From assembly GCA_035079385.1 (NCBI GenBank), contig JAVHKY010000003.1, positions 7,419,501 through 7,483,500 on the forward strand: a stretch of DNA of 64,000 bases, given 5' to 3'. The notes under the pieces were generated by a model. The model made no database searches. It saw only the letters and a list, made by a program, of their open reading frames with translations, and was not told the DNA's origin. Shown here piece after piece: positions 22,801-35,323 of this stretch. The translations under genes were made by a program, and so were the position numbers. Origin of the DNA: Aspidiotus rigidus (taxonomy: Eukaryota > Arthropoda > Insecta > Hemiptera > Diaspididae). How positions within the stretch are numbered: the stretch's first letter is position 1; each line of letters starts with the position of its first letter.

Positions 22801-23531
22801 TACCCAGTTTCCATTCGCCGGCTTGATTTACGAAAATGGAAGATATACAAACGTTATTGTGTCTTAAATTACCGTCGTTGTTCAAAAAACTCAGTGCTCG
22901 CTAAAAATGATAACAAAATAAATAATTAGTTTTATATTAGGACAGATATTTCGTAACGAATATTTAGAAAAATACTAACCGTTACTTGAAAAATACCCCA
23001 CGATAAATATAGGTCTCTCTCGCGTGCATCTTTCGAAACATAATTCAAGTGAGAACAAAGAGGTTCTACACTTTCAGTGGCTAGAAGTACGGCTTTGTCG
23101 GTCTGTCGGATGAACAACACAGCGTGTTTACTAAATTTGTGTAGAATTTACGATTTCAAAATGAATACAGATCAAGAATTTTACTTCATGGCTATCCAAG
23201 TAAGTTAATATAGAAGGGTGTCTCAGAGTTTTAAGGCGCTTCACTGCAATTCTTGCGAATGCAAGCTTGTCACTGCTGTTGTTCCGAATATCGAATACGA
23301 ATACAGACACATCTTCGCCAGTGTTCTGAAAAATATGTGCACAAATGCAATGAACTTTATTATCAAATAAAAGTGTGCTATTGTTTGGATGATTTCTCAC
23401 TCGAGATTTTTTGTTACCTTTTTCTTGCCTTTGTGTAAGCTCCAAATTGTTTCGTCGGATGCAGGTGCGACCAATTCTCCGATATCGTACGGAAAGTCTT
23501 TAGAAGAATCTCTTGAAAAGAACGACCACAT
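19888..23531 (-). CDS. SCYL1: N-terminal kinase-like protein SCYL1
   Basis: About 13 short exons run from [19 protein letters not shown] (23531) to a stop at 19888. SCYL1 is a pseudokinase with HEAT repeats that binds COPI coats and helps Golgi-ER traffic and tRNA export. The N-terminal kinase-like lobe ([37 protein letters not shown]) lacks the catalytic HRD and DFG motifs: the matching positions read NLRHNN and [12 protein letters not shown] repeats follow ([58 protein letters not shown]), then an acidic linker with two GWD.-DW boxes ([24 protein letters not shown]). The basic tail ends [10 protein letters not shown], near the dibasic COPI-binding end of vertebrate SCYL1. It is divergent with RGP1, 390 bp apart. 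Confidence 0.93.
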
Positions 23532-23920
23532 TATATTCTAAATTCTGAAAACGAAGCGTTGGACCGAAGAATATTCCTAGCTCCGAAAATTCAGCATTTT
23601 TATCTAACACTGAATTAGCCAATAGAAGAAACTGCTAAAATTTTGTAATGGACTCAAAAATCTAGTGACGAAAATCTCTAGATTTTTATAATCTACGCAT
23701 TTTAATAATCTCTACTCAACTCGTGGCTTTTTCTTGAAAACTTCAAAATAGAAGAACCGACGAGTGACGACTGTGCTACTGATCAGGGCCTGTTACTGAT
23801 AAGAGATGATGTCGAGTAAACGTTTGGTGCAAGCAATCCAAGCACAGGACGGAGGAGTAGTGAGGGAACAACAAACAATATTCAAGGTTCATTTGTATAA
23901 ATGGTCCAAATAGCAGCTAA
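23532..23920. promoter_or_regulatory. bidirectional promoter region, SCYL1 / RGP1
   Basis: The start codons of two divergent genes are 390 bp apart, so both promoters must lie within this stretch unless upstream non-coding exons exist. No TATA box is clear. Both products act in Golgi trafficking, so shared regulation would make sense; that is inference. Confidence 0.5.
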
Positions 23921-25624
23921 ATGATTGAAATAGCAGCCAAATTAATTGGAGGTCCTGTGTATTTACCAGGGGACAATATTGGATGTTGCATTACCTTCAC
24001 TCATCTGCAAGAAGAAGAAAATGGCTGGTGAGTGAAACTTAAATCGTATCATTACGTGAAAGACGTACCTCAAATTATACCCAAATTTCAGCAACATTGA
24101 AACCTTGGCTTGGTCCAGTGCTCAAATACACTGTTCTTGTGTGACGAATGATAAACTCGTATCTCCCGAAGGAATTACTTTAGGGAATGATGAGCTTCCT
24201 ATCAGCAGTGGTAAGTTACGAAGCATCTACACGCCATGATCATCTACGAAGCTGTCAAATTTACTGTCACTTCATCATTCCAGACACATCTTTCGTGCCT
24301 CACAAAGGAGACTCAGGGTACATAGTTTTTTCAACAAAACCAAAGATTTTATTTTGCGATTTGAAGTTATCTGTCGGAGAAAGTAAATCCTGTGAGTAAT
24401 TGAAAGCTCTAGAATTGCTTACAATCTTTAATTTCAATAAATTTCCAACTGATTAATTACCTATCTTTCAGTTTTGTACATCGAAACACTTCAACATGAA
24501 ATCCCTCCTTCGTACAAAGGACAGTTGGTCAAATATTCGTATAAAATTACTATCGGAACACAAAGGGTCAACAGTCCAATTAAAATATTAAGGATACCAT
24601 TACGAATATTAGTTATCGACGGTAGGATTTTTCAAAAGAATTCTATTCCTTCTAGACTTACCTTCCCTAAAATTATTATCAATTCCGTGCTAAGAATTTG
24701 ATATTCTTTCCAGGATTCCCAGAAGTCAGTGCCTGTGAAGATAGCATAGATTTATCTCCTAGCAATCCGTTCTTGGATATTTGCGAAAAAGATAAGGAAT
24801 TAGAGCCAGCGTTGCAAGTATTACAGGTAAGAGTAATTTTCAAAAATATATCTCGTGGCGAAACTGTTTTCTAACTGACTTATCAACTTTGTAGAATATT
24901 ACCGCTAGGCGAAGCGCTAATTTCTACAATATTACAAGTGCTCGTGGAAACGTTGTCCGATTCTGTTTATTTAAGATGAATTACAAACTGGGAGAAGATA
25001 TCATTGGTACTTTTGATTTCGATTCGAGTACCGTGCCTTGCGTCCAAGTAAGATTATGATCAAAGTTTTCACCCATAGCACATATATTTATATTCAAATT
25101 AAAAAAAAATCAATTTCTTTTTTCTCCCAACTATTATAATATGTTCATCGATTTTTTTCTTTTCCAGTTCATCGCTATTCTTCAATGCGAAGAAATAATA
25201 GCGGAAAAGTATAGAGTATTAGGTAAATGTGATCGGGCAGTGACATCGTACAGTAAATGCAGCGAATTTTGTTTAAAGATGAAACAATGTTTCATGAATT
25301 TACCTATTCCATTACACATAACTCCGGCATTTAGCACAAATATAGGTGACTAACATTCTATGGACTCACGAAATATTATCCTGCTACATTATTATTGTAA
25401 TGATATTTTGCGCAGTTTCCCTGAAGTGGAAATTACATTTTGAGTTTGTAACCAGTATTAAATCGGCCGAAGAAACGCATAATATGAATGGTAATGATAC
25501 AATATGGAATGCGCCAAAAACTACAGAAATAGAAACTATGGTATGGGACCTTCCAATACAAATATATCCAACAACAACCATATCTGATCTACATACGCAA
25601 ACCAAATCATCTCTCGTAATATAA
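23921..25624 (+). CDS. RGP1: RAB6A-GEF complex partner protein 2 (RGP1)
   Basis: Eight exons: 23921-24027, 24092-24210, 24294-24391, 24472-24621, 24714-24826, 24895-25047, 25168-25345 and 25416-25624. RGP1 pairs with RIC1 to activate Rab6 at the Golgi. It has an arrestin-like fold matching the family over its length: [104 protein letters not shown] and [14 protein letters not shown] near the end. The first ATG fits the family start. The 20 bp before it (aaatagcagctaa) repeat just after it (aaatagcagccaa). Confidence 0.93.
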
Positions 25625-25910
25625 TTTTCTAAATTTATCAAAGAATCTCTTTATTTCAGTATTCAAAATAATATTGTGGACGGGATATTACACGCTAGGT
25701 GAATAAATCATTTTTATCCAACTTATAAATAATTATTATCCATCGCTTACTTTCTGCAGCGAATACGTAATATGAAAATCATAAAATCTAGAAAGTAAAG
25801 CTTAAATAAGAATAAAACAACGGAAAGTAAGAGCACTTCGGCGAAAAATAGGAAAATAATAATATCCGTACTACTTCAACTGTAAGAGATACAGTTTATA
25901 TTCCAAATAT

Positions 25911-27724
25911 TTATAAGTATTGCACATTGATGTTGTTCCATATGTTACTTATACTAATCACAGGTTTCTTATTCGATTCTTTCAATAAGGCAGTTTTCAG
26001 GATGCTATCGTCGGCTCTTTTCGGCTTCTTATTATTCAGGTTTCCTTTATTCTCTTTGACAACTTCGTTGAGATCAGCGTTACGATACCCGGTAACGATT
26101 TCAAATTTACGTTTCGCAGTCTTCGACTCCGAATTTGAAGAACGATTTACCCGAGATTCTTTGTACGTTTTAAATCTGTCGAGCAAACACAAAATCACAT
26201 TGTTGATCTATATTCCATGAGCTAATTCTATATTTGAATTTACTCACGATGCATCGTCATGATGCTTATTCCTCATGTGAGCGTACAGCACTTGTTGTGC
26301 TGAGAAAACTATGTCGCATTTTGAGCACGGAAAGTATGAATAACCTGAAAAAAAAAAAAAGGTATACAACTGATAAGTGAGGATACAATATAAATCACCC
26401 GAGGTAATTATAACTCAACAAACCACATACTTGATTTTAAGTTAAATTCATCCGTTACCGTTTCACTCATTATCTCACTTTCGGTTGTAACTTCAGCCTC
26501 ACATCCGACTAGAGGTAATTTCTCCGAGGTCAATTCTTTGTCTTGAGTTAACATGGATACCTACACAAAAATTAATTATAAACAATCTAAAGATGGATTC
26601 AGAATTCCTATATAATTTGACAATGATTACCGCTTGATTCAATGTTTCATGAATCATGAAGTTGTTCAATTCAGACGATGGTTCTCCATTCAAGTAATAT
26701 AGTTTATTCACGTTTATACTTTGGTACTCAATGGGTATAGCTCCACCTTTGTTCGAAGAAACTGAGATGATATTTGAAGGTGGTTCACATGAGTCACTGT
26801 AACAATGGTCAAATTTAACTCGACCTAGGTCCGTATTCAAACTAGATTTCGAATTCTTCGGACGAGTCCTTGCCCGAACTGGTTTCGGAATATCCTGAAC
26901 TGGTTTCGGAATATTTTCAATTTCAATTTTCTTTTTTGATGCAGGGACAGATTCAAAAATTGAATTATCTTCTATTGAGATCACGGAAGATTCAGATGTC
27001 TTTTGTTCCTTCGAGTTACTCTGCACCTCTTCGTTATCACATTTCGATTCTGGTTGAACAATTTTTTCAGACACTTTCATGGACGGAATATTTTCAAGGT
27101 ACTGCTTCGGTAATTTTATCAGACACCCTATGAATAAGACGAAGACAATTACAATGATAATGAGGATTACGAATTGCATCAGTTGAGTAGAAAAATTACC
27201 TGTTTTAGTTTTCGTAAGGTGTTCCAACAGATGACACTGAAGTAAATGTTCCAAACGACTCTCCTTTAAATCAATAAATCTGGTATTGCAGCAACGATTT
27301 TCTTCATATTTGCATACGTAAATGAACGAGTGTGATTTCTTGTCTTCAAACTTTTCAACAAAAATCTTGCATAATGTACTCATTGACATACAGGTCAAGT
27401 CTGTGATATCGGCATGATTTTCGCCATTCACGTTAGTAACTTTTAGAGGTTTCTGAAAGAATATCGCATCAAATAATTATACGGTAGGACTGATAATTCA
27501 AGCATTCGAGAGATCATTCACAATACCAACCGCTCGTATCTCTCGTTTCTTCTGACGTGCTTTCTTCAACCCATTTGTTCTAGGTCGATTGAGAGCCACA
27601 TTCGCTAAAAGCACCAGATCACTTTCTTCGCCTACGGGAAAAAATCAATGATTTGTAAAATAAAAGTCCATGAAAACTAGAGCAAACATCTGACATATTA
27701 GTTTAGAAACAGAAACTCACCCAT
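25911..27724 (-). CDS. protein with a single C2H2 zinc finger, unassigned
   Basis: Seven exons: 27724-27721, 27631-27531, 27452-27200, 27127-26631, 26560-26431, 26344-26248 and 26175-25911, giving 448 aa. The first exon holds only ATGG. An N-terminal basic patch (GLKKARQKKREIRA) precedes a conserved-looking Cys-rich segment (VCKYEENRCCNTRFID, LLQCHLLEHL). A disordered Ser/Lys/Glu region has a repeated DIPKPV motif. One classical finger follows near residue 340 (FPCSKCDIVFSAQQVLYAHM then RNKHH), with a basic tail (ESKTAKRKFE, NLNNKKPKRADD). It is probably a nuclear DNA- or chromatin-binding protein. I do not recognise the orthologue. A long hydrophobic stretch seen if intron 3 is read through is an artefact of that 72-bp intron. 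Confidence 0.75.
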
Positions 27725-28919
27725 GACACAGTATGGTGATTACAAGAAAATGATGTGTTACGAATCCAACATTAAAATGAAAGTTTCGACTGGATTAGTC
27801 AGTGCACACAATAATGAAAAATAATAAAATATCGAAAAGAAATGGGCGAATTTTTAGCGCATAAAATATGAAATTTTACTCTTGTAACATACAATGGTAA
27901 AACACCGAAACGCGTCAGAAATTTGAAGTTTCGTAGACTTGACATACGCGCTCCTCATCGTGTTTAAAACTGGCAGTCGGGCACTGGCCCACGTTTTAGC
28001 CGCCAATGGATATGATGGACCGCGCAGGTCGTATTGTGACTCGTGAGACCTGGGAGGGTGCCGGCGTGACTCCTAGGACCTAGGTGACATGACGACATGA
28101 CTCTTGAATGAGCGCACCTGCTGGTCGCTGGGCATCTCGCGGCTGGTGGAAAAAATGGAAAACTGAAAAAGCCTAGGGAACGTCATTCTCGATTCAAGTT
28201 TTGTTAATTCAAAAAATTATTATTTCACAATTGACTCCAATCTTATTTGAAATAACAAATAAGTAAATAACTCGAAGGAAAACAAAAAAAGATTATTTCC
28301 TTTCAACTCCCCCTCCCAGTTAGTCACTATTCACTCGACCCAGTGAGATAAAGAACAGAATAATTATATAAACAAACTTGAGATTATATGAAAGCCCTAA
28401 CCTTATCAGCATGGCTCATAGAAAAGTTAAAGTCTGCTTGAAACTTCATGAAACTTGTTTACCTTGAAATTAAATTTTCCGAATGTATCCCGAGAACATA
28501 AAAGTGAACCATCGAATTACAGACTTTCTAATCCGGTAAACCATTTGTCCTTTAGAGAAGTCAATGGGAAATCACCGATAGTAATTCTACGATTTTCGTA
28601 AGTACCAAGTTTTGATCAGTTTATAGTCTCTGAAAATTAGTGTCGACGGTTATCAGTTCAAAGAATCCTCCAATTATCCTTATTAGCTCGTGTTTTTGAA
28701 CTACATTCTATTCTGAGAACATTGCTCAGTTGGTCAATGGAATGCAGTAAACGTAAACTTTTGAGATTGTTCTTAAATAACTGGAATATTGGTATAAAAA
28801 TTTTATTCAGCTTTCGAGATTCATACTTTGGATATGGTTCAAGTTTTCAGCATTTCAACGAGATATCAGCCGTTTCTGCAAGGTGTGGCGAACATTGAGT
28901 TTGTATTTTGTCCTGAAGA
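27725..28919. promoter_or_regulatory. divergent intergenic region with a GC-rich core
   Basis: This separates the zinc-finger gene (minus) from hyccin (plus). About 27955-28150 is clearly richer in G and C than anything nearby (ggcactggcccacg, gggagggtgccggcgtgac) and probably marks the promoter and transcription start of the zinc-finger gene. The remainder is AT-rich with no gene seen. Confidence 0.45.
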
Positions 28920-31768
28920 ATGATCGAACAAATAATTAACGAATGGATGTCCGAATTCTCCAATCTCAACCACGATAATTTACATTCTTACGCAGCCAAA
29001 ATTATTCAAAATAATGAAGTGATGACAGCATTGTATTCCTATTTAGACGATGTAAACAAATTCCAGAAGGTAAAGTCTCCTCTCAAATAACAATTTTCTA
29101 ATAATCCTATTTGTCCGTGCTGCAGGAAGAAGTTATATGAATTTAGGACTTCTTTCTCATTCTGATAAATCATCACTTTAATAGTTTTTAATTAAATAAA
29201 TTATAAGTACGATTCCAGGTCCGCTTTATTACATCCTCCGAAGTTAATTATTTTGTACTTGTCTGAGGTGTCTGTAATAAAGATAGTCTTTTCTTCTGCT
29301 CAGGTAACATGTATCGTGAAAATATGTGACGTCTTATTCAAGTACTACAGATCATCCGAACCTGAATTGCGGCAATTCACTTTACAATTCTTACCACAAA
29401 TTTTATATACATATTTGAATGCAGTGGCGCATTCGGATAAAAAAGTACGATATCATTCTCCCAGTTCTCGATAGAAAACTGATTATAATAATATTTATAT
29501 TGATTTCATCTCCCGTTTCAGACTAGTCATGTGATGGAAACGTTATTAATTGGTATTTATAATCTTGAAGTGGTTGATGAAAACGGTCAACCTGAAGTTT
29601 TATCATTCAGGCTACCTAGTTTAGCTCAGTCTTCCGTATATCACGAGGTATAATGCACTTCAATTCTCCGTTGAATCAAAATATTTCATACTCGCCTATT
29701 TAAGTCGCCAAATATTGTCGTATTACAGCCCGTCAGTCTTGCTCCGGCTTCTCTAACCGAATCTGCTTTGAAGAGATTGGAACAACGAGACTCTCAACTT
29801 GTTCGATGGGGTCCTTTACAACCAGTCGAAAAACTCATTGCGCAAAATAGGCTTTCTATCTTATCAGAATTATTATTTTGCTATAATCGACAAATTGGAA
29901 CGTTGTCTAGGTATTCCCTTGAAAAATTGTGTAAAATTTCGACAAAGTGAGTGTATTCAGTTGTAAGTACTAGCTAATTTTTTTCACTCTCAGAGATGAC
30001 CGAATTTATGTTTAGAATTATGACCCAAGGATTTTCCAAATCACTCAATAGTCTGGAAAATTACAGACGTTCATCAATTAATGTCAGCGGAGATGCCAAC
30101 ACTCCCATCATTACACCTCGTATTACTGTATCATCTAAATTTTTGTGCCAACTCATTTATAGTTTGTATTTTGCTCTGTAAGTATTATTAATTTAGTCAT
30201 CTGTTCACTCCAAAAATATGGACCTGGACATGTATTACATTGGCGGATTTAATTACTCTAGATTTAATGGATTCAAATTTGAAGCCAAGCAAGCAATTGA
30301 TGCTATTGCCATTCGTGCTAGTTACCAAGGTCTGAATGAAGTTATACTTCTTACGAACGCCATCAAAAATTGTAATTATCTTTTAAACACAGGTGAGAAA
30401 ACGAAGCCAAATTACATGCTGCCTGAGCCTGAATTTCGCTTGATGTTCATGATAAATTATGTACACCTTGAGCAATGACTGTAATTATAGTTGACTATTT
30501 TATTTCAGGTAAGCACCAGTTGATACATGCATTTCATGAAACGTCTTTTTTTTTTTTTTAATTACAGATCAAACTGAAAACGCGCAGGGAATCAAAGTAT
30601 CAGTCGCCAATTCAAATATCAGTACAACGCCCTCTCTCTCCAAATCAATGATAACGAATGCATCTTTTCGAACAAAAAAATTACCAGGTAAATTTGTATT
30701 TTTCAACAGTTACTTCGATAGAAACTTCCGAATTGTTTCCTAATCGTCCGTTTTGAAACCATTAATATGTACTTCCTCCAAAATTTCTTTGTCAATAATT
30801 ACTTTCCCTCTCTTTCTCTATTTATCTATCAATCAATCTCGGACATATCTCACATACGACTAAGTTTAGGATTTATTCCTTTCTGGCCGAACTTCACAAA
30901 TAGATACAGAACCTTTTCAAGCTCCATGAATGTAGTTTGAAGAATTATTATAAGTTCTTCATAATGAAAATTTTATTATCGTTTCATTTGAATAACTCCT
31001 TTATATGTACTCAACGAAGCCACACCCATGTCATTGCCGCCAAAGGAATGTCGTTTACGTAGGGTAACGACGAAAAAGATTCATCTAATTGAACTACCAT
31101 ACAATATTTTACGTCTTGTGATGAAAACAGAAAAGAAAATTCTACGATAAAATCGTAAACTTTCTCTGTCGGACTCATACTCGAATTATATTGTATTATG
31201 TTAATGTTTCAATGCAGTAGCTCTTAATATTATTTTCTTTAATTTGGAAATTTAACATCGATTAACCCGTTAAATTTTGAAACGTTCAATCTGTAGAAGA
31301 CATACCGATCCAAGATCCTCATCAAGAAAACGTTGATAGTCTCGGGGCTATTTCCGAAGAAAAAGACGAAAATAATACTTCATCGGAAATTCATCCGAGA
31401 CGAAGTTTACCGCGAATGGCTGCGAATTTCGGTAAGAAGACGAAAGAGAAAATCGCCATTGCTGTGAAGAGCGGAAGTGTTACCAGTATAAAAAGTGAGG
31501 CATTTTATTTTCATTCTTAATACCGACAATTCTATTCGTTCTATACTCGATTTCTTGTTTAGGTATCTCAAAAAATAATTCCATTATAATCAATAATGGC
31601 GATGTCTCAGAGACCGACGAAAGTGGAATCGAATTAGGAAGTTCCGATTTATCAAATTTGGCCATTGTGGATAACGAAAATACCTCTACCCCTTATAGTT
31701 CGCGAAAATCTACTTCCACTACCATTGATATAGATGTTACTAGGTCGATGCAAGTGAGCTCCGTATAG
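28920..31768 (+). CDS. FAM126A: hyccin (FAM126), PI4KA complex subunit
   Basis: About nine exons: 28920-29069, 29304-29444, 29522-29647, 29729-29946, then one starting near 29996 and ending 30177, 30262-30392, 30568-30687, 31297-31494 and 31563-31768. Hyccin binds TTC7 and PI4KA at the plasma membrane and supports PI4P synthesis. The helical core matches the family: MIEQIINEWMSEFSNL, ELRQFTLQFLPQILYTYL, TLLIGIYNLEVVDENGQP, LAPASLTESALKRLEQ, LEKLCKISTK and AIAIRASYQGLNEVILLT. The C-terminal 200 residues are Ser/Thr/Asn-rich and disordered, as is usual. The splice site at the start of exon 5 is uncertain because two AGs two bases apart compete and only one keeps frame. Intron 7 is the longest, at 610 bp. 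Confidence 0.9.
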
Positions 31769-32651
31769 TCCAATTCTCTTCGAAAACACCAAAAGTATTT
31801 AAATGATTCGAAAAACTTATTTTCCCCTTGCATCATTCTTCTCTTTATTCTGCTTTACTCAAAATTTAAAGGTATTTTATGTTCTAAACTTGTCGATTTC
31901 TCATGGTCTTTTTTTCTCATTTCTGTATTTTTATTATCTCTTACCAACGACTCTTATTGTTCTTAGTTTTCCGTCTCAGACTTCAGATATTTTGAGCTTT
32001 TCGATAAATAACCAATATTTATGAAAAAAGTAGTTTCACAAAATTTGAAAAAACAAATTGTTCTCTTTTTCTCTTTCATTTGCGAGTATATACTTACGAT
32101 CCACTTTGTTATTCGAGCACCATATTTTTTGAAGATAGGTACAACTGAGTGTCTACATGACAATTGAAATCAATCTCTCGTTCACATTTTGATTGTAATG
32201 AAAATTCACTTTCAACGGTTAATAAAGGTTACATGGTTTAATATATTAAGGATCATATTATTTTTATTAGCACTTTACGGATTCTTCCTTCTTTCTAATT
32301 TAAGCTTATCAACCTTCCATGTCTGAATTCTTTGTTCGATTTTTTTCACTTGAAATGTGCCTCATCGATTTCTGTTTGATGATCCCGATGATTTATCCAC
32401 TCCTGAATTGTGAATCGCTTGACAAACTGTTATTTAATGGATGATCTCTGAAATAATGTGAAAATATTATCTCATTGTACGTGTATTTATGAATCATCAG
32501 AGAGGTACGGAAAAATCAAAGTTTAAAGTTGACAAAATAGCTGAAATGAATTATTCTTACCCATACTAGAAAACTTCCTAGCGATCTTAAATATCTCGTA
32601 GCAAAGTCAATCACAGATCTAATACCAATTGAACCAGCTCGTCGAAATACT
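31769..32651. other. convergent 3' intergenic region, hyccin / SNRNP35
   Basis: 880 bp of AT-rich sequence with several aataaa-like signals (for example gttaataaaggtt near 32220). It holds 3' UTRs only; no gene is seen. Confidence 0.5.
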
Positions 32652-33470
32652 TCATCTGCTAATATGCGACATTTTACTTTTAAATCGGTATTTTATCTCT
32701 TCTTCGTCCATCAAATTGATTGGTTTGACGAATGGTTTATCTTTACCTCCAAATCTCAACTGTCCAGATTCTTTCTTTCCGCCAAAACCTCCACCTTCAA
32801 AGTGATGTATGAGAAAATGTATCAGTTATTGAAATTGACTAATGAAGTACATTTCTACCCAAGTTGCTTACCCAAACGTCTCGGAATCCAGCCGGGTAGT
32901 AGCCGCTCACATTCAAAATCGACAAAAATAATTCTGTCATCTATGACCAACCTTTCAGCTTTTCGAACTGCATATTCTGCATCTCTTTCTTCATCGTACT
33001 CGATGAAAGCATAACCTCGTGAGATATTCGTTATTATATCTCGTACTAATCTGATTCGTTTGATATTACCGTACTTCGAAAATTCCTTCAAACAAAATAC
33101 ATTGAAAAAGAAAAATAAATTCATTTTTTTCAAGTTTTTGGAAAAAGAGTAGGTTTGCATACATGTTTCAGCGTCTTCTCCGTAGTTTTTCGATTCAATC
33201 TAGCAACAAATACTGTACGTTCGGGTACTCCTTTCACTTCATGATTCGGTTTATAAGTTGCATTCATTGCTCGAATAATTGCTTTATCGTGCGGCTCCCC
33301 ATCGGTTCCATCAATGCTGCCGACTTTTAATGGATCATAAATTACTGCTCGAGGATACCATAACTTGACCTAGAAGTAATGTAGTCTTAGCAGTAACTCA
33401 TACGCTATCGGTCGAATCGGTAGTTCAATGGTGAAGTTACCTCTGGTAGATGATCAACTCTCTTTTCCAT
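32652..33470 (-). CDS. SNRNP35: U11/U12 small nuclear ribonucleoprotein 35 kDa protein
   Basis: Four exons: 33470-33441, 33369-33163, 33085-32872 and 32794-32652, giving 197 aa. This is a component of the U11/U12 di-snRNP of the minor (U12-type) spliceosome. The family leader [20 protein letters not shown] is followed by one RRM: RNP2 VFVARL, RNP1 RGYAFIEY, then [20 protein letters not shown] and the hallmark [18 protein letters not shown]. The Arg/Ser-rich C-terminal tail of the vertebrate protein is absent; the chain ends soon after [14 protein letters not shown]. Both of the last two introns use TTTGAAG acceptors. It is divergent with DOHH, 650 bp apart. Confidence 0.95.
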
Positions 33471-34121
33471 AGATTGGGCGCGTTTTCTTCTTTCGAATCC
33501 TAATTAATTTCTATTCCCTACAGCAGTCAGATCCAATTTCACGGGTATCAGGCAAAATAGAAAGATAACCGTGTTTTCTTCTAATCAAGGACTAGAGTCG
33601 AGGACAACAGGAGATAGAGAACGTAGAGGTGGAGACAATGAAATGCAAGCCAAAACTATATCGTGAATCGTGAAATGAACGTAACTTGTAGGCTCGAGAG
33701 TTTTGCACTTCCGTAAAGAGAAAAATTCGGAGTGGGCAAAATTACTGCAAAATTAGAAATAACAACGAATACAGATTATTGATAAGCATAAGCGATAAGG
33801 AAAAATCGAAACAATGATCACCACAGCACAATCACCGATCAGGAAGAAAATTCATCTTTTCAACGATCAAGAGATACAGTTTGCCTGATCGTTAATATGG
33901 ATTGGCAGTTCTGTCTCCTGTGGCGATCCCTTCCGATTGGTTGATTCAACTAATCAAATTCAACACTTGTTATCACCTTATCATTTTGAGATTTGCTCGT
34001 ATCAAGCAAAAGGTAAGCTACAGATCGTCAATTATGTGGTAAAAATCACGGTTCCGGCTTTCTGTTTTGCGTAATTTCTGCTTGGTATGACGGTTAATTC
34101 GTAGTTATAGTACATGGAATC
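33471..34121. promoter_or_regulatory. divergent promoter region, SNRNP35 / DOHH
   Basis: 650 bp between two divergent starts. No ORF or repeat stands out. It should contain both promoters. Confidence 0.45.
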
Positions 34122-35323
34122 ATGGTTTCATCGGAATATATTGCGAAGGTTGGATCCCTACTAAACGATAATTCAAAACCTCTGAAGCAGAGATTCCGAG
34201 CACTTTTCACGTTGAAAAACCTCGGAGGCAATGCTGCAATTGATGAAATTATCTCATGTTTTTGTGACAAGTCAGCTCTTTTGAAGCACGAGTTAGCTTA
34301 TTGTTTGGGACAAATGAAAGATCCTTACGCCGTACCGAAACTTATCGAACTACTAGAAGATGTATCTGAAGATGTAATCGTCCGACACGAAGCAGGTAAT
34401 TATAGCGCTATTTTTCCCATTTCATTTCCTCTTTTCTTTGAACTGTATTCAATCAGGTTTATTTTTGTTCCTAGCTGAAGCTTTGGGTGCTATAGGATGC
34501 CCAGATACTCTGTGTATTTTGCAAAAATATCAGTTTTGTGAATTACAAGAACTAGCAGAAACTTGTGAATTAGCTGTGAAACGAATACAATACCTTGCTG
34601 AAGAGGAAAAAGAACCAAAGAATATTTACGGTTCTGTGGACCCAACGCCACCGTCAACTGAAAGAAATATCGAAAAGCTGAAAAATATTTTTCTCGACGA
34701 GAACAAGTCCATTTATGACCGTTATACTGCTATGTTCGCTCTACGAGATCTCAATACCGATGAAAGTATTCTCGTTTTAACGAAAGGTACTATTTTTATG
34801 GATTACGTAAGAAAATCGTTTTTTGGTAAGATTTTTTGTTGAAAATTAAAAAATTTCACTTTTTTTTTTTAAATCAATATTTTACATTGAATACAAGTAC
34901 TAATTTCATTATTTCTCATCAACTTTGCCTCCACTTATAAAATTTTCCCGTCTGTGAGTTTTTCGATGTACTAGGTAGATTTCAATTCAATTGATGGATT
35001 TCTTTATAATGATTACAGGCCTCGAGTGCGGTAGTGTCCTTTTTCGACACGAAGTTGCATTTGTTCTTGGTCAATTACAATCACCGTTGACCGTAGAGCC
35101 TTTGATAAAAGTGGTTGAAAATGAAGCGGAAAATGAAATCGTTCGTCACGAGTCCATTGAAGCTCTAGGATCGATTGGAACTACCGAATGTATGGAAGTT
35201 ATCAAGCGATATATCGTGGACAATAAAGATCTGGTTCGAGAAAGTTGCGAAGTAGCTTTGGATATGTACGATTATGAAAATTCTAGCGAATTTCAATACG
35301 CCAACGGGTTAGAAGTAGCCTAA
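34122..35323 (+). CDS. DOHH: deoxyhypusine hydroxylase (DOHH)
   Basis: Three exons: 34122-34395, 34475-34786 and 35019-35323, giving 296 aa, the family length. It is a di-iron HEAT-repeat enzyme that completes hypusine on eIF5A. All four metal-binding His-Glu pairs are present: LLKHELAYCLGQ and VRHEAG in the N-terminal half, LFRHEVAFVLGQ and VRHESIEALGSIG in the C-terminal half. The two halves form the expected symmetric repeat, with RYTAMFALRDL matching RFRALFTLKNL. The start MVSSEYIAKVGSLL is preceded by a plausible context and a short leader. Confidence 0.97.

Noticed and set aside
26499..27431. 310-codon ORF with a strong membrane segment
   Set aside because: The hydrophobic stretch is translation of a 72-bp intron (27128-27199) bounded by good splice sites; the rest belongs to the spliced zinc-finger gene.
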